Origin: Chlorophyllum brunneum | Taxonomy: Eukaryota > Basidiomycota > Agaricomycetes > Agaricales > Agaricaceae | Reading direction: 5' to 3' | Assembly (NCBI GenBank): GCA_963576785.1 | Contig: OY756144.1 | Span: 2,480,001 to 2,544,000 of the forward strand | DNA length: 64,000 nucleotides | Position numbers and translations under genes: made by a program | The notes under the pieces: generated by a model | Seen by the model: only the letters and a program-made list of their open reading frames with translations | Told to the model about the DNA's origin: nothing | Database searches by the model: none | Shown here: positions 31,493-43,341 of the stretch, one piece after another | Numbering within the stretch: position 1 is the first letter of the stretch | How the letters are laid out: the number at the start of each line of letters is the position of its first letter

Positions 31493-31504
31493 GGGCCCAT
31501 AACC
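31493..31504 (-). promoter_or_regulatory. Copia primer-binding site matching the initiator tRNA anticodon arm
   Basis: Directly inside the 5' LTR the minus strand reads GGTTATGGGCCC. This is the exact reverse complement of GGGCCCATAACC, the anticodon stem-loop sequence of eukaryotic initiator tRNA-Met as I remember it. Drosophila copia is known to prime from an internal cut in this tRNA; a similar half-tRNA primer is inferred here. Confidence 0.65.
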
Positions 31505-32076
31505 TGTTGAGGAAACAACCGTAACGAGTTGTTTGCTGGGGGCAGCAGTAAACGCAGTAGGAGAGAACGTAGGGTCTACTCACCAAGATAATAAGCTTCT
31601 ATCTGATACCTGTAGAAAGGTAATTCGGATAGACAGATATTATTGATAAAGCGGTTAACGTCAGTTGAGTAGAGGTCAAAGTCAATTAGATCGATAGAGG
31701 TGTTGTACTCAAAGAGATAGGCAATGATGAAGAAGTTGTTCGATTGAACAAGATGCAGAACTTAGGTCTGCTACATGGGGTTTATATACATATTGTAACA
31801 TAGACAAGTCATACTACATAAAATACTAGTATTGCATGGATTGTTCCTTATGACTCCCTTTAACTGCGGCGTAGTGCCTGCGGAGTACTGCGGAATGTAG
31901 TATCTAGTTATTGGTACTATGTAGAATAATCTATCAAGTACTTATGACTCTCATTGTATGCAGAGCAACTCATAGGAAGTTACTACAGAATGAAGTTACT
32001 GGAAAGTAACGGATCAGTCTATTATTATCATAATGACTTCATAGTCTATTTCTAGAATATGTCCGAAACTTCAACA
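31505..32076 (-). repeat. Copia 5' LTR
   Basis: Length 572 bp, at the 5' end of the element in its own orientation, followed outward by target duplication CAGGG. Confidence 0.97.
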
Positions 32077-32081
32077 CAGGG

Positions 32082-33780
32082 GACCTTGGCTTCAGCTTAT
32101 GGGCTGTGCCTCTCTAAGTACCATAGTGGTCTTCAATTAGGTAACCACTTGTCACTAGGATGGAGGTCAGATGTGGATAACAGACAAGTGGAGAGATTTA
32201 CTCATATAATAAAGAGTGATAGAGGAGGACAGTCAGAGACTAAGTTGATAATTAGACTACTGAGTAACAAGTGTACAGAGGACTACTTATATACTAGTAG
32301 TAGAAAAGAGTCAGAAGGTCAACTAATAAGATAATAGAGTAACTAGACAAGAAAAAGAATAAAAGAACATCATATAACATTGGTAAACAGGATATTATGC
32401 ATTAAACAGAATAAAAGATACTGAAGTATGGAGTAATAGAGGTAGAAAGGAATCAGAATATAAAAGGAAACAAGATAATGAAAACAAATAGAAACAAATA
32501 TAGAAAAGGTTGATTGATAGGTTTAGAACAAAGATAAGCACAATTACCAAGTGATCCTCTGTACAAACTGAAAACCTGAGCTAAGGTAGAATTGCATCTT
32601 AAAACAGGCATATGATTTACCAGTTGTAACAATAAGACAGATAGAACAGAATGATGGGTATATAAGGTGATGAATATATGATAAGAATGAAAGAGTTAAC
32701 AATAGTTTATAATAATAGGCTTTTTCCAACTTTGCTACAAGATAGTGTTGAAATTTGGCTATATTCCACCCAAACTTGAGGTAGTATGTGATTTGTAAAG
32801 CCAAAGAATTCTTTATATTTTTTTGGGTGGAGTTTTCAATGACTTTTGATAGTTGATGACTGGCTTCTAAAATAGCTAAGGCTATTGGAAAGTTAGTTTT
32901 GCAAGTTAGCTGTGAACACATTTTGTTGCTTGTGCTGCCAGGTCAAATGAGGGCCCTTCCATTTTAGAGAAAGAAAGTAGTTTGTATTTAGACTGATGAG
33001 AGAATACTTTAGCCTATCTCAAAAGACTTTGATTAGACACCTATTGTACTTTGGTATACCCCTGAATACAGGGTAGATTATAAATAAATAAAAAGATATT
33101 CAATAAAATAATATGTTATGCTTTTGACAGAAGTCACAGACTGTGTCAAGAAGTGAATTTCATAATACATAGCACCATTTCAGTAAATAAACTGTTCTAC
33201 TTCAGGAAATATTTTTAGCTTAAACTCTGAATATATAGTGTATGGAATGTGTCATAGTGTACTAATAATAACTCTAACAATAATTGAGAAACTCTCACAA
33301 AATATGGCAAGAAGTGTTGGTATATGTAGTAGTTTGAATCTTAGGTAGACATACATACAGCCATATACACTATAATCAAAATTATTGTCTGTACTAAAAG
33401 ATGCCTGACATGTAATAATTGGTATCAATGCTCATCTGATATAGTCAATGCTCCCAATTATATAGATAATACTGTATAATAAGGGGATAATTGACCAAGG
33501 ACTAGGTTTAGGTGGTGAATAAATGTGTTTCTAGTATACTATTTTGCAACTAACCATGCATAATATCATGCCATTTGTGCATAGGCCCGCATAATAGATG
33601 CTGATGTTTGGATAAATAACAATATTTTTGAAAAATAAACTTGAATAACAGCAGACTAATTTTGTGGATAATGTGTATAATTGAGAATAGCTCCCAGGTC
33701 GTTAGTGTACATTTGGCCAATTTGGCCAATTGTTCAAAAGTTGGTTAAATTATGTCTATACCGCGACTAATTACTCAGCT
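32082..33780. other. AT-rich repeat debris, no gene
   Basis: The interval holds the second copy of a dispersed repeat (32940-33078). Around 32150-32340 there is a possible further LTR remnant (contains TATATACTAGTAGTAG, as in the Gypsy LTR). At 33713-33731 is a doubled TTTGGCCAA motif. ORFs here (for example 32544-32921 minus) look accidental. Confidence 0.4.
32940..33078. repeat. dispersed repeat, copy 2
   Basis: This aligns with 16930-17074, including TTGTACTTTGGTA and CCCCTGAATACAGGGT. It is the more AT-rich copy. Confidence 0.6.
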
Positions 33781-34729
33781 CTCTGCTCTTAGTTTTTCCT
33801 GATGGGGGTGGGTGGCCCCACCTACTGCCCTTCAGCTCACGGTGGTCGTTCTCGTCCCCCAGCACAGCGATAATGGTATGTTCATCTATATTCAAATTCC
33901 ACTATGGCTGGCCATTCGTCCTGTCCGCCCTATCACGAAACCAGTCCTCGCGCCATCGTGGCGTCTGGCAGTCAATGTTGCATGTGTAGTGGTGTAGAAA
34001 TACAGAAGTCGACAACAACAAGAACAATCATCTTTTCCTTGCACTCTCAGACTGGGTCTTTATTCCGGAGGGAAGCCGAGGTAGTTGATAGAAGGGTAAC
34101 CCATTGGGTTTTTTCCCAATTATCGACCAAGTGCTTGAGGGAATGGAGTAAAGGGAGCATCCCCGGGACATACGAGCGACAGGGAGGGAACATGTCCTAG
34201 GTATAAGCATTAGTCTCAGGTCCCCGATCGTCCGGTAAAAAGCCTGGTGTTAATAGAGGACCACAAATGTATCACGTATCGCATGTGTTGGCAGGAAACG
34301 TAAGATTGTGGTCACCTTCTCGACACCGGGTCCGCGGGAAGGTGATATGTTAGTCTAAATCTGGGACCAAGGTCGCTGAGAGATGCTCTGGGTAGGATGG
34401 GGGAGACCACAGGGAGATTAGGAACGCAAACCCGAGAGAGGTGCAGCCATCTAGTCGTAGCAAGTTGCAATCGACAACGCAGTGACAGCCGATCATATTA
34501 CCAGATGCGAGATACATGACTATTACGATGTTGAATGGGTAGGCGGGTATATGCTGGTTTTAATCATGAGAGATTTGCAGAGTCGAAGATAAACACGCTG
34601 ACATCTCAGTGACATTATTACACTGGGGTGGGCACCTTGCGTGGAGCAGGAACTCTGGACCACTGCGTCGTCAGATTGCGTATCACGACTCAATGCGAAA
34701 GCACGTTCATACCTCCTAAACCCTTCACA
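33781..34729. other. no gene recognised
   Basis: Composition returns to that of host DNA at about 33780. Short ORFs on both strands (33812-34210) lack codon pattern and motifs. Confidence 0.35.
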
Positions 34730-35485
34730 TTACCCCCTTTGACAGATCCACTCCATCACCTCGCTTCTCTTACCCCATGAAAGCACTTCGAGTCGGGGCT
34801 CGTTGATCCGCTTAAGTTGTAGAAAGACGGACCAAGAGGGAGAGCGTATGAGTACTAGCAACTTCTCCAACGTTGGCAGCGCCTCCAGCAGGCCAAGCTC
34901 ACTCTTGAACTGGCCACGGCCTTCTCGCACTTCAATTGACCAATAGGCCAACTCTTCCAGCGATACTAGCCATTCTTTGTTGATCCCGTGTAAGAAGAGG
35001 TGGTCGAGCAACCACAACCTGCGCAACTGCCCACATAACATCCGCCCATACCTCGCACCTGCAAAGCTTGCCCAAAAATCCCACAACCCCATTATCGTCA
35101 GGTCTGACAGCTGCGTGTGTCGGAATTCATCAGATGAAACGATGGGTATCAAGTCGTGTCCATCGCAGGCGAGTGTGGTGAGGTTCGTGCATTTCGTCAG
35201 TATATTATATTGATCCTTGATGATCCACAGCCGGCGTACGCGAGGGGCAAGACGATCGTCCGTTGCAAGGTAGTCGGCGAATTGACTTGTCCTGGATGGT
35301 GTGTGGAGTACGATTGGAACAACACGCAGGCACGTCAACCTGCATAAGTCACGTAGAGTCCGAGAAACCAGAAGGAGAGTAGCATAATCTGCTTGGGAAG
35401 AGGAGGAGAGGGTGAGTGCAACTTCGAGCACGAGTTCCGCTGGGAGTTGGGAAAGGTAAGGGCCAAGGTGGGTTTCGTCGTTCAT
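34730..35485 (-). CDS. F-box-like protein (paralogue of the gene at 48.4-49.3 kb)
   Basis: An intronless 251-aa ORF from ATG 35485. The N-terminal LPAELVLEVALTLSSSSQAD, then a leucine-rich helix with LLVSRTLRDLCRLTCLRVVP, has the L-P-x-E-(L/I) start and hydrophobic pattern of a degenerate F-box. The rest is leucine-rich and contains NLTTLACDGHD and LSDLTIMGLWDFW. The same landmarks occur in the gene at 48422-49279 (LPNELVLEIAK, NLVSLACQSK, LRELTVMTIWSPW), so both belong to one mushroom-specific multicopy family. F-box proteins are substrate adaptors of SCF ubiquitin ligases; whether this short, divergent type binds Skp1 is unknown. No signal peptide or TM segment. Confidence 0.65.
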   Translation of the reverse strand: MNDETHLGPYLSQLPAELVLEVALTLSSSSQADYATLLLVSRTLRDLCRLTCLRVVPIVLHTPSRTSQFADYLATDDRLAPRVRRLWIIKDQYNILTKCTNLTTLACDGHDLIPIVSSDEFRHTQLSDLTIMGLWDFWASFAGARYGRMLCGQLRRLWLLDHLFLHGINKEWLVSLEELAYWSIEVREGRGQFKSELGLLEALPTLEKLLVLIRSPSWSVFLQLKRINEPRLEVLSWGKRSEVMEWICQRG

Positions 35486-38303
35486 CGTTGCAGTTCAGGT
35501 AAAAGATGGAACTCGAGAAGTAGCCTTTATGTATGATAACAATAGGGTCACCATCCGCATATGAATAGGAACATGGAATGCTCGCACACAACTCTCATGA
35601 CCTCATCCATTCATGGTTCGCCCGAAAGATTCGGCTTGCCGACGACGGCAGTGGCCACTGGTCGCCCGATAACTGCACTTGCCAATGCCACCCACGCTTA
35701 CAAACGGACATTGGAGTGGGGCAGCACATGTATCGATGGAACTTGGCAGGGTTCAGCTATCCTCCAGATCTGATGGACTTTGCTCAAGAATCAACCTCAT
35801 GGCCCTGAGTGAAACATCAGATAAACAGCAGAGAGAATTCAAGTTGGGAGATCCAGGTGGACGATCCTCGATGGTGAGGTCGAAGTGGAGTGTGCTCGGT
35901 ACACCCCAACGCAGAGCCAAGACCGACCCACGGAGCTATGCTGATTCCTACAAACATGTGTATCTAAGCGACGTTGAGGAAGCTGCTTCGGCTACCTTCA
36001 GAAGACCGGGTGATCAGGGTGCTGCGTGGAGGTCGTGGTGGCCTTACCAGAGTAATTAGCGTATCTTCAGTTGGCATGCAATATTCATGAACGAGAACAC
36101 AGGCATATGCTCCTCATGTAACAGTGCGCAGTCCGAGCGGAAATGCCTTGAACAAGGCGCTGGGCCCGTCTCTATTTCAGGAGACCAACAGTGATTCGCT
36201 TCGGGTCTGACAGCGAAGAAGTGTTAGGCGACCGAACAGCCATGCGAAACGGATTGCAGCTTGAGCGTGGGGTCACCCTCACTACTGTCCCTCCATAGTT
36301 TTACAAGTGGGTAGAAAATAAAAGACTGATAGGGGTGAATGGATCAGCCTGATGATGGCACCTCGAGCATCGTCGCTTCTTCTCTGACAACGCGAAAGAC
36401 TATATCGTCGACTCGTGGTGGGAACGAAGGTGGCCATAACAGAGCTCCGACAGACTGAAGGGGTTACTGTGTAGGCAGAAAAAGACAAGCCACAGGAGCA
36501 GACTATGGAAAGGAGCTCGATTAAAATAGTGAAGCAACAGTAAATTTATCATTAGTGGGAGCGAAAGAACGCGCAGATGTGGAGGTACATCGGAAATCTG
36601 ATTCGGGTGTAACGACCCAAGGGGCACGAAACGGCAGTATAAGTATGATAGACTCAGGAGCTTGAATCAGTAGCTCAATGACTCAGTAAAATCGCGAGAT
36701 TAGAAACAAATTTTCTCGGAGGAGGGTGTAGCAGATATTCTGAAGAAAAATATTGCATATACCCTCCTTCAAGTAAGTTCTGCGATACCTCGGATATGCA
36801 GGTGACCCACTCAAGGAGGAGCACTGGCCTCACTACACCCCAAGTTTTTTCGTCCTTCCTTCCTGTCACTTATTCATGAGTTCCCAACCACACTCTCCAC
36901 CCTGCTTCCCAGATCATTGAGTCCCCATTGCCGGCTTACTTGCATCTTCCTTCTCTTCCAATGCCTTGGCAAACTCTCCGTGATAACCGACCCACTGGCA
37001 TTTAGGTACCTCCACACACCCTCCACATGGACTCCACAAAAATCCTTTACATGTAGATACCACCGCACCGAGAGGCGTAGTATATTTACCACGTCTTAAC
37101 AGTAAGTTACTAGTAAGTTACTGGGTGACTGAACATCGCACGTGACGGTTCGCGTTGCAGGTTAGCCGCATCAATCCGCGCCCCATCCCACATTTATGTA
37201 TCCCAGCATAGGATTGTGTCGCAGGGTTTCTGAGCGCTGGGGATAGACACCTGGGTTCAAAATAATAGTAACCGCCCAGTATACGCAAAGTGTCTATGTT
37301 GGTGCTGGAGGACAAATAATGTATCCTTTCCACCTATCCAACTCGGCCTCCATTCTGCACCTCAGCAAAGGCCCAAAGTCCGGTCCCCAGCCGAAGAAAA
37401 AGGCGTGACCTTCATCCCTACCTAAGCTCGCTCCATATCATGATCGTAACACCACTACATATCCGGGATCACCAGGGGCAATGATACCCGACCTTAGGCT
37501 GCCTTTGATGTCTGGGGCCCCGGACGACATCATTTTTGTTCCATAAAGGTGGCCGCCCATTAAGGCTAGTTCCAGACGAGCCCCAACGTTTCAGATCCTC
37601 TTCTTGTATAAGACTAAACAACGGAATTCGCTGCGCGGTGTAACAGTGGACCCGATATCCTCTTCAAGAGATGGAGCATGAGCGATATCAATAGGTGTGA
37701 GCTCATCCCTGGCATAATAATATTAACTGTTGGACAGAGGAGGTGCCACCCGGGGGCTCTCGGTGTTTTGGAAACCCAAATTTGTTGATTTGGTGCAAGG
37801 ATTCCCAAGGGAGACTTTATGCAATTGCGGAGCTCTCAAAGTCCCAAACGTCATTAATCATTTTCAGTTTGCGGTGCCGTCGAGGATATAGAAAAGGGAG
37901 GTCTAAAAATATACGGACTCTAAACGCAGCCTCTAGACACAGTAGTCTCTCTGGGTACTGTACAGATGTCCTGCTCGAGCTGTAGGAGCCTTCCTGAGTG
38001 CGATTGAGACTATTTCCTACCTATATCTAATGCACTGTCGACCCAAGACCATGGCTGAGATGTAGTAAAAATTGGAAGCACCACCAACCCCAATTCGGCG
38101 GGACGATGAAAGGGACGCCCATTGGAGACAACCGGTACATTTCGCTGGCACAAAGACTCCTTGAAGGACTATTTGATCATCATCACTCCATTCCGGGCGC
38201 TATAGGACCGTTTATAGATGAAGGAAAGGGTATAAAATCCCTGCAAACCTCGCCGCTAGATCACACATTCCAGCGAACACCACACCGTAATCTACACATC
38301 TCG
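35486..38303. other. gene-poor interval with one possible unrecognised gene
   Basis: At 35578-36059 on plus two frames have plausible protein character: LQTDIGVGQHMYRWNLAGF then PPDLMDFAQES, and, in another frame, PRSYADSYKHVYLSDVEEA ending WRSWWPYQSN. I could not join them with a credible intron and recognise no family, so this may be a real small gene or a relic. From 36060 to 38230 I see only short, motif-free ORFs. A TATAAAA at 38231-38237 belongs to the next gene. Confidence 0.3.
38231..38237 (+). promoter_or_regulatory. TATA box of the beta-trefoil gene
   Basis: TATAAAA lies 73 nt before the ATG at 38304, in an otherwise mixed-composition leader. Confidence 0.5.
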
Positions 38304-38973
38304 ATGGCTTTGCAAGAAGGCCTCTACCGCATCCGTTTCGTCCCTTCCGGCATCAGTCCACCCTTCGTGGGTGGCTTATATGCCACTGCTACCGAACTTG
38401 GTGAACCCATTCTCGCTGAAGCTGAAGATCCCAAGGATATCCAAATTGTTGCGGTGTTCCCTTTTCGAATACAACTATGTGCTTACCTTTGTTTCCACAG
38501 TGGGAAGTTCACAACGGCCAGAATGGTAAATTTATTATCACCCAACCTGGTTTCCAGACCAAGCATGCAGGAATTGGCCCCGTGTTGTTGGGATGGAGCC
38601 TTGCCAATTCATCATCGAAGTTCCCTGGCGGACCTATCCTATTCAAAGTCAACTATTTGGAATTAGAGTTAGAGCCCACCGGTCAAGGCGAGAATGTGAT
38701 TTACAGGTATGTGTAGCTCCGCTCAGTTTTTGAGGATAAAGGTTCTGAACGTGATTTAGTATCAAGGTTCCCAATCCGGGGGGTATCCACAGCCCTGGTC
38801 TCGACTCCGAATTCTACGTAACTGAGAAAGACCACACAGTGAGCCGCCATTTTCCTCTTTATATCGGCTTGGCCTAACCGTCGAATCAGCTTGTCAGTCA
38901 AGCCTTTTGGTCCACTCGCACCAGCGGTCGGCCCCACCCCCATTGGCAGTTCATTCCAGTCCAAAAGAAATGA
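38304..38973 (+). CDS. beta-trefoil protein, serine protease inhibitor (I66/cospin)-like
   Basis: Four exons (38304-38447, 38501-38706, 38760-38838, 38902-38973) give 166 aa. It starts MALQEGLYRIRFVPSGISPP without a signal peptide. Three repeats of a (Y/F)xIxxx strand and a W-x-(V/F) strand can be seen: GLYRIRFV...DIQIWEVHN, GKFIITQPG...VNYLELELE, and VIYSIKVPN...PHWQFIPVQ. That three-fold pattern and the closing HWQFIPVQKK fit the beta-trefoil cytosolic inhibitors of mushrooms (MEROPS I66, cospin type), which block serine proteases and are thought to defend fruiting bodies. A ricin-B-like lectin is the alternative. Intron 1 uses a weak donor (GTTGCG); the other two start GTATGT and GTGAGC. 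Confidence 0.6.
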
Positions 38974-40045
38974 GGAATGACAGATAGGGAAATGTTAGGA
39001 GACTTTGCACTCACTAGTGCATCCGACTTGTGATTCGCAAGTTTGGATCCTGTGTATTATAAAAGACGGATATTGAATCGTGAAACCTGTGTAGCTCGGA
39101 AGGCATGATTGGAAGGAAGCTATAACGCCCATTGAAACCATGATTTTTGGGATCCATATATAATTCTCCCGCGACTGGTCAGTTACTTGCTTGGTGACTC
39201 AGGGAGGTTTGTAGCATGATAAAAGGCGCACAGGTAAGACCAGGGCAATCACAGAAGATCAGCGGGAGGGGGTCACATTTCCAACCCACGCCAATCCCAT
39301 CGGAATCTGATGCAGGACGCAGACTTAATCATTCAAAAAACTGCCAGAATAAATCATGGAGATGATGGCAAATCCTAGGCTGCCAAACTGCAAGTTCAAG
39401 TCACAGGAGCTAAACATGCCAATTATTTTCCACGGATCGCGATATATTCTGAACAGTAAGAGGTTTAGGAACCCTAAAGTGATTATCGAGAATGGATTGC
39501 CTTCTCAGGCGCAAAGATCGAAGTCGAATCCAAGGTGATTCTCTGTCACAGTAGTCGTGCACTCCTGAACGATCGATCATGATCGACTGTAATTGTAGCC
39601 ACGTTTTTGTGATTTCGGCATCTTTAGGGGCTGCTTAACCCTTGAAACTCATACAATGACATCAGTCCATTTTTACACTGCGGACATGAAAATCTGTATG
39701 ATATGGCATAAATCATATGTGGTATACAAGGGTATAAGTGTGTGTGTAAGAGGCGGTATCTACGTCAGAATTGTATAGAGGCATGTGTGAGAAACTGGAC
39801 CAGACAATGTACAAGGGGTAATTCTACAGGGTGCTTTAGCATTTGCCCTAAGGACAAGAGGGAAGGGAAGACGAATGTGTGGGATCGCGTGGAGGAGCAA
39901 GTATAGAGCAACGATACATAGATTGATGTGATGGATAATGATAGACCGTCCATGGGGTGATACAGAGGGAGATGGATAAGCAATACTATAGGATGGAAGT
40001 GGGCGATTCGGTGGTGCAGTGGGAGAAGCGTATGACGGGTTACGC
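38974..40045. other. intergenic, no gene seen
   Basis: Only short ORFs without motifs. The minus-strand ORF 39765-40070 overlaps the DUF6699 C-terminus in another frame and is a shadow. Confidence 0.4.
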
Positions 40046-40786
40046 TCATCGTTTGAACCTCATGCTCCAAACGTCGGGTCTATCTGTCTTGGATAGACCT
40101 CGGAAGCGGTGAGCTCCTGCGAGGAAATCCACTCGCTTGACCCCTTTTTGCTTTTCCTGCTCCATGAACTCTGGGTTAGAGAGGTGTCGTTCGAATCGAT
40201 TGTAGTACGCCGAAGATATATCATTCATCTTCTCTGGAGACTGTTTTTCAAACTCCATGCGTGAGGCTCCAAGTCTGAGAGCTCTATAGAGCCCGCCGAT
40301 AATGTCAGAGATGGTGACGTAGGATTTAGAAGACGAAGGTCGTATGGTTATTTCCCATGGGAGTTGGCGGGATATGAGCGTGACTGAGGATGAAGGGGGG
40401 GTTGTCGCTGCGTCGTTGAGAATGCTCCGCAGCTGCACGTTGTCGCACATCAAGGGGTTTGTGGCAGGGTCGAATGATACGTTATAATCGAACGTGGGCA
40501 CAACGAGAGCGTCATGAATCTGGGGGTTCGATAGCATTAAAACGGGAAGACGATTGGGGGAGAAAGAGGGCGATGATGCGGAAGATGGTTGGCGAACTAG
40601 GGCCAGTGATTGGTGTGCGTCTTGGGGAGTGCGTGGGCCGGGGCTGGAAAGAGTAGAGGAGGTCGAAACAGGCGAGGCGTAGCCATCGAGCACAAAGCGA
40701 ACTCGTCTGTTGGGATCCCTGGTCATGACTTCAAGCGATGTGGTATCTGCAGGTGGGGAGGATAACTTTGGGAGGGAGAGAGCCAT
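40046..40786 (-). CDS. DUF6699-domain protein
   Basis: An intronless 246-aa ORF. After a Ser/Pro-rich low-complexity N-terminus (about residues 1-90) comes the folded part: FDYNVSFDPATNPL, then LRSILNDAATTPPSSSVTLI, LPWEITIRPSSSKSYVTISD and IIGGLYRALR. This is the order I know from DUF6699, a domain restricted to basidiomycetes and present in many copies per genome. The C-terminus has FRGLSKTDRPDVWSMRFKR. No enzymatic motif, TM or secretion signal is seen, and the molecular function of the family is unknown. A perfect 10-bp inverted repeat lies 90 nt upstream of the start codon. Confidence 0.85.
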   Translation of the reverse strand: MALSLPKLSSPPADTTSLEVMTRDPNRRVRFVLDGYASPVSTSSTLSSPGPRTPQDAHQSLALVRQPSSASSPSFSPNRLPVLMLSNPQIHDALVVPTFDYNVSFDPATNPLMCDNVQLRSILNDAATTPPSSSVTLISRQLPWEITIRPSSSKSYVTISDIIGGLYRALRLGASRMEFEKQSPEKMNDISSAYYNRFERHLSNPEFMEQEKQKGVKRVDFLAGAHRFRGLSKTDRPDVWSMRFKR

Positions 40787-43341
40787 TGCATAGGTACTTA
40801 TAGCTGAAGGAGATAACGGAAGCCTCGCAGCTTTGACTCACAGGTATTCATCTTACATAACGTCACCGTCACCGGGGCGGTGCCGTTTCCGCCTTCCCAC
40901 GCCCGGCACCGCCTGTTTTGCTGTTAAGCTCCTTGTTCCTGGCGGCGTGAGCCTCAAGGCAATGCGCTTCGATGTCATCCCTTCGCTTTCTCTGTCCATT
41001 ATTGCATGACTACCATAACAAAGGCATGGCCATTGCTCCGACCCAGCCCCGCCCCAAGACAGCTTTGCTTACCCCATACGTGGTTCAGTCCTTTTTAGAA
41101 TATCAATGTCACACGTATCAATCAAGACATAGAAAGAGACTTCGCCGCAGGACTCAGGACTCAGGAAGCTCAGTAACAGTCACGCAAAAACAATCACGCG
41201 TTGCTACTCAACGCCCTCTCCTAAATGTCGCCCATATTCTCTTTTTGATGCGGGCAGTGTCCAAGTAGAGTCTAACAACCACTTGGATTCATATGCTCAA
41301 CCGTCACAACAGCATTGTGTAGCAAGGAAGAACTACTACCCCACTTTCACTGCCTGAACGCCTGAGCTCCCACCTCACAAAGGTAATCTTCGTTAGTCAT
41401 TGTTCACTGTCCAATCGCAAAGCTGCTAGAGATGAACGCACAGTGCGTCATGAGGGGCCACAACCCAAGGCGCAGTAGCTGCGATTTGTTCTCTAGTCGG
41501 AATGTCTTGAGGAAATAATGCCTTTCGGGGTTGTCTGCCCTTCTCGTCTCGAAGTGATATTTACAGATGGTCACCAGCCGGAGAACCTGAGACCGAGGCT
41601 GAGCTTGGTCGACGAGCGCTCGACTACTTTTGGTGCTCTCCCCATAGCCCCCCCGACTACTAGCCCGACACCTAACACCGATACTGCTGCGTAAGGTACA
41701 CATAGAAGTATGTTCTTGAAATAGATACATAATATCACGAGTGTAGACTTTATGAGCATTTTGAATATGCCAACACCGCACCCAGGTAGTTCTTGGTACG
41801 GTCACATTTCAAAAGTTTTCCGGGTTAGCCGTGCGGCCTTGAGTTGACCGGTGTTGCTGTACAATTCTGCCGAAGACCAAATCCTTTCTTTATGGGCTTG
41901 GGATGACAAGGATTCAAAATTGGTTGGGGGACGTTTTGGTGACAGTTACAAGATTATCTGCACCTCCGAGCTTCACCCCACGGGTGTCACTATTGATTCT
42001 GTGGGGCTACAGCGGATGCAGGCGTTGGTTATTGTCACAAACGCCTCACTGCGCAAATAAGGATATCGACAAGTCAGCATTCCACCTTGCATAGTGGGCT
42101 TTTGACCCGAGCGTGAGCGGTTTGACGTATAGGGGCTTCGGAGAGGGTCACACAGGTGAAAAAAATTGTTTGTCTCTGGTTCCCGTAAGGAAGGAAAACT
42201 TGGGAGGAAGACACCGGATCTCCATTTGTCGCTGACGTAAGCTCCCTTGTAGGCCGCCAGTTCTCCAGACTGTGCCCGGCTGTGTGACATGGAAACCTTA
42301 CGCTGACATTAGCGGTTTGACCAACCGTTCTTTTTCTCTATCGTGACCGCCATGTCTCTTCTCAATCTCCACTGAGTGTAATTTATCAGAAAACTGATAC
42401 AAGACGCTAGTATGATTGGATTCTATCTTAGCACCCATTAATGTCACGGAGGTAGAAGCATCATGTGCCGGAGCTACTTCTAACCTTGTATGGTACTGCT
42501 GCTCCTTGTCCATCCTGGCTCGTCTGGTTTTATGAACTAGGACAAGAGCGTATGGGGTGGTACCCAGGTAAAACACCCCACGCCACTGAATGACCTTGGT
42601 GTGAGCGAGCTTCTGTTGAGTCGTTTTATTTTACACAAGGATTCTGTTCTCCATACAGCTTTTTTTGGACATGAATTGGTTCCGTTCGTGGCTCGAGGAA
42701 GCCGTTCCACATCATCATCATCAACACTCGCCCGCGGTCCTCTGCTAGATGATCCTGCAGATCTTCTCAAGGCATATATTTGAAGCGTTGCCCGGTAGAC
42801 AAACACGCGAGCGCCCACAACTAACACAGCCGTACTACGAATTCATAGCGAACATGTGGTCAACTACCAATGGTGGGACCGCGTTGGAAGCCCCGACTGC
42901 CAGGAGTATTCTTAAATTAGAATGCCTCCGAAGATCCTCGACTCGACCCGAGTCATTTGTATTCAAACAGAGGTCATGGGGCTCCTCTCCACTAATCCGG
43001 AAATTTGATAAATTAGGGCTTAAATTAGCATTGGCATTAATGGGGTGCTTTCTGCGAACGGGGAAGTACTCGTTCATGGATTGTGTGCCACAAGCTCAGC
43101 AACAAAGGGCCTGTATGTGTTGCCGCGAGAAATGCCCAAAAATGGGAGAGACGTTTGACAGATAGGAGCTCCTTGCTTGTTCAGAAAACACCACCAGATG
43201 CTTGAAAGGGGATGTGAGCCGTCACGAGGAAAGAGACAATAATATGTATGTATGATGCCCAGTAGACAAACCAGATTGAAAAGACACAAGACACGTCGTG
43301 GCCGATGCGGTCTACGATCGAGTCCCGCCGCCAGTCGAGTC
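40787..43341. other. gene-poor interval
   Basis: Apart from the inverted repeat near 40.9 kb, this stretch has only short ORFs (for example 41404-41805 minus, 42749-43165 plus) without recognisable motifs or consistent splicing. I see no repeats of note. Confidence 0.35.
40876..40913. repeat. perfect GC-rich inverted repeat upstream of the DUF6699 gene
   Basis: GGCGGTGCCG (40876-40885) and CGGCACCGCC (40904-40913) are perfect inverted copies 18 nt apart, in the putative promoter of the gene starting at 40786. This could be a dyad for a dimeric regulator. Confidence 0.5.

Larger units (their letters stand above)
24706..32081 (-). mobile_element. complete, nearly intact Ty1/Copia LTR retrotransposon
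   Basis: Two 572-bp LTRs (24711-25282, 31505-32076) start TGTTGAGG and end CTTCAACA. They are flanked by the perfect target duplication CAGGG (24706-24710, 32077-32081). A single gag-pol frame runs on the minus strand. The purine-rich tract AGCAAGGAGGAG abuts the 3' LTR (25283-25294). The LTRs differ at about 13 sites by eye, all transitions, so the insertion is fairly recent. Domain order gag-protease-integrase-RT-RNase H defines Copia. Confidence 0.97.

Noticed and set aside
41404..41805. 133-aa minus-strand ORF
   Set aside because: No motif, unusual codon use, and no consistent splicing to neighbours.
42749..43165. 138-aa plus-strand ORF with several Cys near the end
   Set aside because: The CMCCREKC cluster is not a recognisable zinc-finger spacing, and the rest is without domain character.
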